In this document: positions 57,054 through 64,000 of the stretch, piece by piece
Numbering within the stretch: position 1 is the first letter of the stretch
How the letters are laid out: each line of letters opens with the position of its first letter
Assembly: GCA_021325525.1 (NCBI GenBank)
Contig: JAJPHB010000116.1
Coordinates: 18,831 to 82,830, forward strand
Length of the DNA: 64,000 nt
DNA from: Alphaproteobacteria bacterium
Lineage (GTDB): Bacteria > Pseudomonadota > Alphaproteobacteria > ATCC43930 > CGMCC-115725
Reading direction: 5' to 3'
Position numbers and translations under genes: made by a program
Notes under the pieces: model-generated
Database searches by the model: none
What the model was told of the DNA's origin: nothing
What the model saw: only the letters and a program-made list of their open reading frames with translations

Positions 57054-57452
57054 TCATTGCGCGAGCTTGCGCTCCTCCTCTGTAAAGGCCGCGATCATGG
57101 CCCGGTAGGTCGCCTCGACGACCTCGGGCGAGACGTGATCCACCTCGGCAAGGCCGCGCATCTTGGCAATGATCTGCTCCACCCGGCGCTTGTCCTCGAC
57201 GGCGGCCGGATTGGGTTTGAAGCGCGCCGCCTCGCGCACGAAGCTGCCGCGCTCGGCGATGAGGGCGACGATCGCCTTGTCGATGCGGTCGATGTTGCTG
57301 CGTACCTCGCCCAGCGTCGCGCAGCAGGTGCCGCCGGCGGCGCTCGGGGTTCCGCGATAGGCAGGATGGTTGACGTCGGCATCGGCCGCAAGGACCGGCG
57401 CCGCGAGGAGAAGAAGGGCGCCCAGAGACGCCAGGGATCGCGTGATCGGCAT
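57054..57452 (-). CDS. exported chorismate mutase (AroQ class)
   Basis: A 132-residue protein with a signal peptide (residues 1-22, LASLGALLLLAAPVLA) followed by a short AroQ-type chorismate mutase domain. The helix text includes RSNIDRIDKAIVALIAERGS, FVREAARFKPN and KRRVEQIIAKMRGLAEVD, holding the Arg and Lys residues expected to bind chorismate. The enzyme makes prephenate. The start is uncertain: ATG at 57452 has no good ribosome-binding site, and a TTG at 57488 or ATG at 57509 (near GGAGG) would lengthen the N-terminus. An exported form suggests a role other than ordinary aromatic amino-acid synthesis. Confidence 0.75.
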   Translation of the reverse strand: MPITRSLASLGALLLLAAPVLAADADVNHPAYRGTPSAAGGTCCATLGEVRSNIDRIDKAIVALIAERGSFVREAARFKPNPAAVEDKRRVEQIIAKMRGLAEVDHVSPEVVEATYRAMIAAFTEEERKLAQ

Positions 57453-57580
57453 CCCTGGCACTGTCGGCGCAATTGCCGCGGCGCGCAAGCGGCGAATACT
57501 AACCTCCATAATCGGTTTGACAAGTTATCCAGCGCGCTTCTAGGCTCGGACGGGGCACCAATCGAGCAAGGAGCGCGGCG

Positions 57581-58414
57581 ATGGCGATGAAGGCGGGTCG
57601 AAGGTCGCGGGGAGCGCGCGGCTGCTGCCTCGCGTTGCTGGCGCTCCTACTCGCCGCCGCTTTCGCCCGTCCTGCCCGCGCCGAGGATGCGCCGAACCTC
57701 TACCAGGCGACGGCGATCGTCACCGGCACCGATATGCGCAGCCGGCCGAGCGGCTTCGCCCAGTGCCTGCGCGAGGTCCTGGTGAAGCTCTCGGGCGAGC
57801 CGCGCCTGCGCAACGACCCGCGCGTCTTGGACTTGGCGGCGCATGCCGACGCCTTCGTCACCTCCTTCGATTATGTCGACCTCATGGCCGGCATTCCGCG
57901 CCACGATGACCAGGGCACTTATGACCGGCCGCACAGTTTGAGCGTCCGCTTCGACCCGGCACGCATCGATAGCGCGCTCGCGGGGTTGGGCGAGCATCCC
58001 TGGCGCGGCGAGCGGCCCGTCATCGTCCCGGTGCTGTTCGTGCATGGCCCTGCCGGCGCCTATCTGCTGAGCGCAGAGGTGAAGGCCGGCGCCGAGCAGC
58101 GCCAATCCTTTGCCGTGATGGCCGACGAATACGCCATGAGAGTGCGCGTCCCGACTGCGGCCGAGCTCGCCGCCTGGGGCGTCACCGGCGAGGGATTCCC
58201 ACAGCCGCACGCCGCCTCCGCTCCTCAAGAAGCGCTCGTCGCTGGAACCCTCGCCTTCGAGGAGGCCTTGCCCGGCTGGGTCGGATCCTGGCGCATGCGC
58301 TGGCGGGGAACCGACTACGAATGGGGCATTCGCGGCGTCAATTACGACGAGGCGTTCCGCGACATCGTGCGCGGGGTCGTCCGCGTCGCGTCCGGCCATG
58401 GCAAGCCGGACTGA
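57581..58414 (+). CDS. DUF2066 family exported protein
   Basis: A 277-residue protein with a signal peptide (residues about 14-34, CLALLALLLAAAFARPARA) and the DUF2066 core: YQATAIVTGTDMRSRPSGFA, CLREVLVKLSGEPRL, RVLDLAAHADAFVTSFDYVD. The family is widespread in proteobacteria with no known role. The ATG at 57581 follows AAGGAGCGCGGCG. Confidence 0.8.
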   Translation: MAMKAGRRSRGARGCCLALLALLLAAAFARPARAEDAPNLYQATAIVTGTDMRSRPSGFAQCLREVLVKLSGEPRLRNDPRVLDLAAHADAFVTSFDYVDLMAGIPRHDDQGTYDRPHSLSVRFDPARIDSALAGLGEHPWRGERPVIVPVLFVHGPAGAYLLSAEVKAGAEQRQSFAVMADEYAMRVRVPTAAELAAWGVTGEGFPQPHAASAPQEALVAGTLAFEEALPGWVGSWRMRWRGTDYEWGIRGVNYDEAFRDIVRGVVRVASGHGKPD

Positions 58415-58423
58415 GCGCCGGGA

Positions 58424-59545
58424 TCAGGAGCCGAGACGCTCCGGCGCCAGGTTTTCCTTGCGGACCCCGAGCCGAGCAAGATCGGCCGGGACCTCGCCCG
58501 AGGTCGCCAGCGCCGCAGCGACCCGGCCCATTGCCGCAGAAGTTTGGATGCCGTAGCCGCCCTGCCCCGCGAGCCAGAAGAAGCCCGGCGCGTCGGGGGC
58601 GAAGCCGACGACCGGCGTCTTGTCGGCGACGAAGCTGCGCAACCACGCCCATTTATGCGTGATGCGCCGCACTTCGAGGACGGTCGCCGCCTCGATGCGC
58701 GCCGCCGCCGTCGCGACGTCGATCTCGTCCGGCTGCACATCGCAGGGCGGCATCGGCGTCTCGTCCGCGGGCGAGGCGAGGACGCGGCCGGCTTCCGGCT
58801 TGAAGTAGAAGCTCTCGGCGAGGTCGGCCGTGAGCGGCCAATGTGCGACATCGGTTCCGGCCGGCGGATCGAAGGTGAAGGCGGTGCGCCGCTTCGGCAC
58901 GAGGCCGATCGGCCTCACCCCCGCCATGCGGGCGATCTCGTCGGCCCAGGCGCCGCCTGCGTTGACGACGACCGGGGCGGCGAAGTCGCCGGCGCTCGTC
59001 TCGGCGCGCCAGACCCCGTCAGCGCGCGAGAGGCTGCGCGGCTCGGCCGCGGTCACGACCCGGCCGCCGCGCGCGCGAAAGCCGCGCAGGAATCCCTGAT
59101 GGATGGCGTGCACATCCATATCCATCGCCGTCGGCTCGTACATGGCGCGAACGAAGGCGCCGGGCCTCAGCACGGGACAGAGCGCCGCCGCCTCGTCGAG
59201 ACTCACCTCGCGCAGCTCGGGCGCGGTCTTGCGGCCATTCGCCAGCTCCTCGGCGAAGATTTCGGCATGGCTCGGCGGCGCCAGCATGAGGACGCCGCGG
59301 GGTCCCAGCAAGGGGTGATCGGCAAATCCCGCCGGCGGGTCCTCGAGAAAGGGCCGCGTCCCGACGCTGAGGGCGCGGATCGTCGGCGAGCCGTAATTCT
59401 CGGTGAAGAGCGCCGCCGAGCGCCCGGTCGAGTGATAGCCGGGCTGGTCCTCCTTTTCGAGCAGGACGACGCTGCCGTGCTCGGCGAGGAAGTAGCCGGC
59501 CGAGGCGCCGGCCATGCCGCCGCCGAGGATGAGGAAATCGCTCAT
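58424..59545 (-). CDS. FAD-dependent oxidoreductase (D-arginine dehydrogenase DauA-like)
   Basis: A 373-residue member of the DAO family. The dinucleotide-binding motif is FLILGGGMAGASAGYFLAEH, followed by GYHSTGRSAALFTENYG, which closely matches DauA-type D-amino-acid dehydrogenases. The C-terminal part has RSFVADKTPVVGFAPDAPGF and AGQGGYGIQTSAAMGRVAAA. It oxidises D-amino acids to imino acids in DauA; here the substrate is open. Its stop is 10 bases from the convergent DUF2066 gene. Confidence 0.82.
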   Translation of the reverse strand: MSDFLILGGGMAGASAGYFLAEHGSVVLLEKEDQPGYHSTGRSAALFTENYGSPTIRALSVGTRPFLEDPPAGFADHPLLGPRGVLMLAPPSHAEIFAEELANGRKTAPELREVSLDEAAALCPVLRPGAFVRAMYEPTAMDMDVHAIHQGFLRGFRARGGRVVTAAEPRSLSRADGVWRAETSAGDFAAPVVVNAGGAWADEIARMAGVRPIGLVPKRRTAFTFDPPAGTDVAHWPLTADLAESFYFKPEAGRVLASPADETPMPPCDVQPDEIDVATAAARIEAATVLEVRRITHKWAWLRSFVADKTPVVGFAPDAPGFFWLAGQGGYGIQTSAAMGRVAAALATSGEVPADLARLGVRKENLAPERLGS

Positions 59546-59620
59546 AGCCGACTTGTACCCGATCGGCCGCCGACCGCAACCGGGTTTTGCGGGGCCGCCC
59601 TTAGGGCGCCGTGCCCTGCC

Positions 59621-60733
59621 TCACGCCGGTGCGGCGGCCGGGGAACGCGCACCGATGAAGTTTCGGCCGCGAGCGCCCGCGGTCGCGCTCTGCAGCATGG
59701 CCGCGGCTTCTGCCTGCCCGACCCCGTATTGCTCGAACCGGGTCGCAACGCCGAGACGGGCGAGAAAGGCTTCGAGCATCGCCGGCGCCCGATCGAGCGG
59801 ACCATCAAAGATCTCGGCAAGGACCGCATCGCGGTCGGGGGCAACGCCGATCGCCATGGACAACACCATTGGAAGGGAGAAGGAGCAAGCGATGCCATGC
59901 GCCAGCCCGTGGCGGAGCGTCATTTCGTAGGAAATCGAATGGGCGAGCGCTGTCTTGGTGTTGGAGAAGGCGAGCCCCGCCTTCAGCGCAGCGATCGACA
60001 TTGCCGCGCGCAGCTCGATGTCGCTGCGGCGCTCCAGCAGGGCCGGCAGCGTGCGCAAGATCGCGCGCGCGGCCGAAACCGCCAGCGCATCGGAGACGGG
60101 ATTGGCATTCACATTCCAGATCGCCTCGAGGGAATGAGAAAGCGCGTCGAGCCCCGCCGCCAACGTCACTGCCGGCGGCGCCGACAGGGTGAGCTCCGGA
60201 TCGACGATCGCGGCCTCGGGCCAGGTCTCGGCGAGGTGCAGCGAGTATTTTTTGAGAGTGCCGGGCGTCCGATCCCAGATCGTCGCCCACGGCGTCACCT
60301 CGCTCCCGGTGCCCGCCGTCGTCGGAATCGCAACGAGCGGCTTGACCGCTGCGGCCGCGATCTCTGTCCCTGCTTTGACGGCCCCGAAGAGCTCGCCAAA
60401 GCGGCGGCTCGGCACGCCGACCATGAGCGCCTTCGCGGCATCGATGACGCTGCCGCCGCCGAGCGCCAGGATCGCCTCCGCCTCGGGATGCGCCTCCCAG
60501 AACCAGTCATAGAGGCGTGCCAGAAAGGCGGCGTCGGGGTTGGGCACGGTTTCCGTCTCGACGGCGATGAGGGCCGGGCCGAGAAGAGCGCGGACCCGCT
60601 CGACGAGGCCGAGCGCACGCGCCTCGGGGAAGCTGAGGAGAACCGTGCGCCGCCCGGCGAGCACGGCCGGGAGGCTGGCAAGAGCGCCGGCCCCGATGAT
60701 CGTCGATACGGGGTTGTGGAAGCGGGAATGCAT
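59621..60733 (-). CDS. iron-containing alcohol dehydrogenase, phosphonoacetaldehyde reductase-like
   Basis: A 370-residue group III alcohol dehydrogenase. The NAD(P)-binding block is AILALGGGSVIDAAKALM, and metal ligands are expected in ETWPEAAIVDPELTL, AAGLDALSHSLEAIWN and TALAHSISYEMTLRHGLAHG (Asp, His, His, His). The N-terminus HNPVSTIIGAGALASLPAVL resembles PhpC-like phosphonoacetaldehyde reductases. No other phosphonate gene is in the window, so the substrate is unproven. The ribosome-binding site is weak; the ATG at 60733 gives the family start. Confidence 0.78.
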   Translation of the reverse strand: MHSRFHNPVSTIIGAGALASLPAVLAGRRTVLLSFPEARALGLVERVRALLGPALIAVETETVPNPDAAFLARLYDWFWEAHPEAEAILALGGGSVIDAAKALMVGVPSRRFGELFGAVKAGTEIAAAAVKPLVAIPTTAGTGSEVTPWATIWDRTPGTLKKYSLHLAETWPEAAIVDPELTLSAPPAVTLAAGLDALSHSLEAIWNVNANPVSDALAVSAARAILRTLPALLERRSDIELRAAMSIAALKAGLAFSNTKTALAHSISYEMTLRHGLAHGIACSFSLPMVLSMAIGVAPDRDAVLAEIFDGPLDRAPAMLEAFLARLGVATRFEQYGVGQAEAAAMLQSATAGARGRNFIGARSPAAAPA

Positions 60734-60873
60734 GATCGAAATCGCCACAGAAGAAGCCGTCGAGAAGACCGAGGCGAGGGTGCGCGGAATCAGCGCGCCG
60801 GGCCGGGCGGAGCGCTCCCGGCCAGGGGCGCCGCGCAGCGCCCCTGCGTTTCCGCATCCCCTCGCCTTCGCGC

Positions 60874-62181
60874 CTAGAAGGTCCGGCGCATCAGCGATGC
60901 GCTCCCGGCGCTGATCACCCCGACGATGAGCATATAGGTGGCGACAAGCCACGGCTGGTTGCCGCCGGCCGCGAGGAGCGCCGTGGCGATGAGCGGGGTG
61001 ATCGCGCTCGAGACGATGCCGGAGAGCTGATAGACGACGGAGATGCCGGTGTAGCGGACGCGCGTGTCGAACAGCTCGCAGAACAAGGCGGCTTCCGGCC
61101 CGTAAACTCCCGCATAGATGACGCCGAGCGGAATGATGATGGCGACGTAGACGAGCGGCAGGCTGCCGGAGTAGTGCATCAGCCAAAAGGCCGGAAAGCT
61201 GAGAATGCCGCAGATCAAGGCGGACCAACCGAAGACCTGGCGGCGGCCCAGCCGATCCGACCAGCGCGCCGCGATGGGAATCGTGAAGATCATCACGAAA
61301 GCGGCCGAGGTGATGGCGAAGAGCACCTCCGGCGTCTTGAAATGCACGACCGAGACGAGATAGGCGATGGTGAAGACGGCGTAGATGTTGAAGACGACGC
61401 CATCGATGTAGCGCGCGCCCCAGCCGAGCACGATGTTCTTCGGATAGTCGCGGAAGAGCTCCCCGACCGGCACCTTGGCCTGGGTGCCGCTTTCCTTGAC
61501 GCGAAGGAATTGCGGCGTCTCGAGGATGCGGAGGCGAATGAAGAGGCCGACGATGACGAGGAGGATGCTGATCATGAAGGCAATCCGCCATCCCCAGGCC
61601 TGAAAGGCGGCATCGGAAAGGGCGCCCGTCAGCAGGGCGACGACCCCCGTGCTGAGGCAGAGCCCGATGGCGAGGCCGATTTGCGGGAAGCAGGCGAAGA
61701 GCCCGCGCTTCTCGCGCGGCGCATATTCGAAGGACATGAGGACCGCGCCGCCCCATTCGCCGCCGAGCCCGATCCCCTGGAGGAGGCGCAGGGCGAGGAG
61801 AATGAGCGGCGCTGCGACGCCGATGCTGTCATAGGTCGGCAACAACCCGATCAGAAATGTCGAGAGACCCATGATCGACAGGGTGAGGACGAGGAGCGGC
61901 TTGCGGCCGATGCGGTCGCCGAAATGGCCGAAGAGCACCCCACCGACCGGACGGCTGGCGAAGCCGACCGCATAGGTCGTATAGGCGAGCATCAGCGAGA
62001 CGAAGGGATTGTTGGCCGGAAAGAAGAGCTTGTTGAAGACGAGCCCGGTGACCGTGCCGTAGAGGAAGAAATCGTACCATTCGATCGTGGTGCCGATGAG
62101 GCTCGCGAAGGCGACGAGCCGGACCATCCGCTCGGCGGGTTTCGCCGCCGGGACCATCGTGTCGGCAAGCGCTGCGCTCAT
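60874..62181 (-). CDS. MHS-family MFS transporter (metabolite:H+ symporter)
   Basis: A 435-residue transporter with 12 helices. The family marks are ASLIGTTIEWYDFFLYGTVT, YAVGFASRPVGGVLFGHFGD, RIGRKPLLVLTLSIMGLSTF and RLLQGIGLGGEWGGAVLM. MHS proteins bring in small carboxylates or osmolytes such as shikimate, alpha-ketoglutarate or proline betaine. The ATG at 62181 follows GGGAGGGGAC. It lies upstream of the alcohol dehydrogenase on the same strand and is divergent from the LysR gene, which probably controls both. Confidence 0.9.
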   Translation of the reverse strand: MSAALADTMVPAAKPAERMVRLVAFASLIGTTIEWYDFFLYGTVTGLVFNKLFFPANNPFVSLMLAYTTYAVGFASRPVGGVLFGHFGDRIGRKPLLVLTLSIMGLSTFLIGLLPTYDSIGVAAPLILLALRLLQGIGLGGEWGGAVLMSFEYAPREKRGLFACFPQIGLAIGLCLSTGVVALLTGALSDAAFQAWGWRIAFMISILLVIVGLFIRLRILETPQFLRVKESGTQAKVPVGELFRDYPKNIVLGWGARYIDGVVFNIYAVFTIAYLVSVVHFKTPEVLFAITSAAFVMIFTIPIAARWSDRLGRRQVFGWSALICGILSFPAFWLMHYSGSLPLVYVAIIIPLGVIYAGVYGPEAALFCELFDTRVRYTGISVVYQLSGIVSSAITPLIATALLAAGGNQPWLVATYMLIVGVISAGSASLMRRTF

Positions 62182-62288
62182 GCTGTCCCCTCCCCATGAT
62201 GCCATTCTTGTGCGACGGCCGAGGCCGGCGCCCGCGTGCATCACCTCCCTCTTCGCGCCTTTTCGGCACGCGGCTTTCTAAACGCTAT

Positions 62289-62331
62289 TCGACGGAAGTC
62301 GATCGGTCTAATATCGAGTTCTGATAAGAAC
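62289..62331. promoter_or_regulatory. dyads in the LysR/transporter divergent region
   Basis: Two inverted repeats lie in an AT-rich stretch: TCGAC-ggaa-GTCGA (62289-62302) and GTTC-tgataa-GAAC (62318-62331). The second contains the TTC-n6-GAA form usual for LysR-type sites. They are 15 and 108 or more bases from the lysR and transporter starts respectively, so they may serve both. Confidence 0.45.
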
Positions 62332-62345
62332 AATCGAAAAAAGCG

Positions 62346-63245
62346 ATGCTTTACACTCAGCTTCGAGCCTTTCATGCCGTCGCGGAGACGAACGGGTTCA
62401 ACGCCGCCTCGCGCTTGCTTGGCGTCGGCCAGCCGACGCTGAGCATGCAGGTGGCAGCGCTCGAAGCCTATTTCGGCGTCGAGCTTTTCCACCGCGTCGG
62501 TCGAGGCGTCTCGCTGACCGATCTCGGCCGCCAGCTCTTGCGCTCGACGCGGCGGCTCTTCGCTGCCGAAGCGGAGGCGAAGGATCTGCTGAGCGCCGTG
62601 CGCGACTTCCGCTTGGGCACGCTGCGCGTCGGGGCCGTCGGGCCCTATCATGTGACGGAGATGCTCGCCGCCTTCAATGAGCGCTATCCGCACATCCATG
62701 TGACGGTGTCGCTCGGCAACTCCCGGGCGATGCTGGACCAGCTCCTCGAATTCCGCGCCGATGTCGCGGTCCTCGCCCAGACCGAAGCCGACCCCCGCTT
62801 CCATTCTCTGCCCTATAGCCGGCATCCGGTGGTGGCGATGGTCCATTGCAATCATCGCTGGGCGCGCCGCAAAGCCGTCCGCCTTCACGACTTCGCCGAG
62901 CAGGGCTTGGTGCTGCGCGAGGTCGGCTCAACGACGCGCCTCGCCTTCGAGCGGGCGCTCGCCGCCGCCAAGATCGTGCCGCGCGTCTCGATGGAGATCG
63001 GCAGCCGCGAGGCGTGCCGCCACGCGGTCGCGCGCGGCATCGGTGTCGGCGTCGTCTCCGAGATCGAATTCGTCCCCCACGCCCTCATCCGCATGGTGCG
63101 GATCGCCGATGCCGAAATCTACACCTACGCCCATGCGGTGTGCCTCGCCGAGCGGCGCGAGAGCCGCCTCGTCGCCGCCTTCATGACGGTCGCCGAGGAA
63201 TTGGTGAAGGCCGGCCAGGCGGGGGTGCGCATCATCCCGGGCTGA
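62346..63245 (+). CDS. LysR-type transcriptional regulator
   Basis: A 299-residue LysR-type regulator. The winged helix-turn-helix is MLYTQLRAFHAVAETNGFNA followed by ASRLLGVGQPTLSMQVAALE. The effector-binding domain covers residues about 90-290. It is divergent from the MHS transporter gene, so it is the likely regulator of that gene and the alcohol dehydrogenase. The ligand is unknown. Confidence 0.9.
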   Translation: MLYTQLRAFHAVAETNGFNAASRLLGVGQPTLSMQVAALEAYFGVELFHRVGRGVSLTDLGRQLLRSTRRLFAAEAEAKDLLSAVRDFRLGTLRVGAVGPYHVTEMLAAFNERYPHIHVTVSLGNSRAMLDQLLEFRADVAVLAQTEADPRFHSLPYSRHPVVAMVHCNHRWARRKAVRLHDFAEQGLVLREVGSTTRLAFERALAAAKIVPRVSMEIGSREACRHAVARGIGVGVVSEIEFVPHALIRMVRIADAEIYTYAHAVCLAERRESRLVAAFMTVAEELVKAGQAGVRIIPG

Positions 63246-63341
63246 AACGCTGCTCGTCTTCCTGGCCGTCGCGCCGCGCGCTGTGCGACACTGAGGGCCG
63301 ACACCATATCCCTCTCGATTGGCGCAAGGCCCGACCCGGCG

Positions 63342-64000
63342 ATGACGACGCTGCTCTACACCCACCCCGCCTGCCTCGAACACGATCCCGGCAGCTATCA
63401 TCCGGAGTGCCCCGATCGTCTGCGCGCGGTCATGGCGGCGCTCGATGCCGAAGAGTTCGCCGCGCTCGAGCGCCGCGAGGCGCCCCGCGCCGATCTCGCC
63501 GATATCGCCCGCGTCCATCCGCGGCAATATATCGACGCCGTGCTGGCGGCCGTGCCGGCGAGCGGGCATGCCGGGCTCGACGCCGACACCGTGCTCTCGC
63601 CCGGCTCGGGCGAAGCGGCGCTGCGCGCCGCCGGCGCCGTCTGCGCCGCCGTCGATGCGGTCATGGCGGGCGAAGGCGACAACGCCTTCTGCGCCGTGCG
63701 GCCGCCCGGCCACCATGCCGAGCCGGCGCGACCCATGGGGTTCTGCCTCTTCAACAACGTCGCGATCGGGGCGGCGCGGGCGCGGGCGGCGCACGGCATC
63801 GCCCGCGCCGCCGTCGTCGATTTCGACGTGCATCACGGCAACGGCACGCAAGCCATGTTCGCGGCGGATCCGACGCTGTTCTACGCCTCGACCCATCAAT
63901 CGCCGCTCTATCCCGGCACCGGCGGGCGCGAGGAGCGCGGCGTCGGCAACATCGTCAACGTGCCGCTGCAGCCGATGTCGGGCTCGGCCCAGTTCCGAGC
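63342..64000 (+). CDS. histone deacetylase family protein, 3'-truncated by the window edge
   Basis: Only the first 219 codons are in the window. It starts MTTLLYTHPACLEHDPGSYH and shows the deacetylase core: the catalytic His pair H124-H125 in RPPGHHAEP, and the zinc ligands D162 and H164 in VVDFDVHHGNGTQ. The bacterial family covers acetylpolyamine amidohydrolases and acetoin-utilisation-like proteins. The ATG at 63342 lacks a strong ribosome-binding site. It may share a transcript direction with lysR but lies 97 bases later. Confidence 0.9.
   Translation, partial: MTTLLYTHPACLEHDPGSYHPECPDRLRAVMAALDAEEFAALERREAPRADLADIARVHPRQYIDAVLAAVPASGHAGLDADTVLSPGSGEAALRAAGAVCAAVDAVMAGEGDNAFCAVRPPGHHAEPARPMGFCLFNNVAIGAARARAAHGIARAAVVDFDVHHGNGTQAMFAADPTLFYASTHQSPLYPGTGGREERGVGNIVNVPLQPMSGSAQFR

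Overview
The window is GC-rich DNA with short intergenic gaps, and it reads like the chromosome of an alphaproteobacterium. Three things support this: an F1-only ATP synthase operon atpHAGDC with no F0 genes beside it; the order priA-fsa-DUF484-xerC; and the block aroQ-accB-accC-aat-DUF2155-mlaD-NDUFA12, which I know from alphaproteobacterial genomes. I cannot name the genus. No rRNA, tRNA, phage, insertion sequence or CRISPR array was seen. Nearly everything is housekeeping or catabolic.

Layout. 1-6.2 kb: the 5' end of a CaiB/BaiF CoA-transferase, a ferritin-like di-iron protein, then atpC-atpD-atpG-atpA-atpH (minus strand). 6.4-16.6 kb: a small haem-copper-oxidase-like membrane protein, a Mug-type DNA glycosylase, a PLP decarboxylase, priA, fsa, DUF484, xerC, two small proteins and a GH15 glycosidase. 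16.7-21.9 kb: a tyrosine/homogentisate degradation set (maiA, fahA, hmgA, hppD) with a divergent MarR regulator and a HIT protein between maiA and fahA. 21.9-28.2 kb: cspA, aroQ, accB, accC, aat, DUF2155, a 75-residue protein, a methyltransferase, mlaD and an NDUFA12 homologue. 28.4-33.9 kb: a DoeA-like M24 protein and the long B12-dependent ribonucleotide reductase nrdJ, with candidate NrdR boxes upstream and a strong terminator downstream. 34.0-40.3 kb: a decayed antitoxin, then a divergent polyamine-type ABC transporter with a linked M20 amidohydrolase. 40.5-45.1 kb: an orphan lysine-rich caspase-like protein, a chemoreceptor and an orphan periplasmic binding protein. 45.2-53.1 kb: an M14 carboxypeptidase, an acyltransferase, a RidA protein, DUF482, sppA and a cobalt/nickel permease behind a clear cobalamin riboswitch. 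53.4-59.5 kb: two receiver-only response regulators, kynA, a GST, DUF1330, DUF423, an exported chorismate mutase, DUF2066 and a DauA-like FAD oxidoreductase. 59.6-64 kb: an iron-type alcohol dehydrogenase, an MHS transporter, a divergent LysR regulator and the start of a histone-deacetylase-family gene.

How it fits together. The HppD, HmgA, MaiA and FahA steps turn 4-hydroxyphenylpyruvate into fumarate and acetoacetate, and kynA opens tryptophan breakdown. The B12-dependent NrdJ and the riboswitch-controlled cobalt/nickel permease form a cobalamin theme, demand at 30-34 kb and metal supply at 52-53 kb. The items most worth a second look are the caspase-like orphan at 40.5-41.6 kb, the paired NrdR-like boxes before nrdJ, the dyad over the marR start codon, the chemoreceptor/binding-protein pair and the decayed antitoxin. 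I did not find a clearly new multi-gene system.
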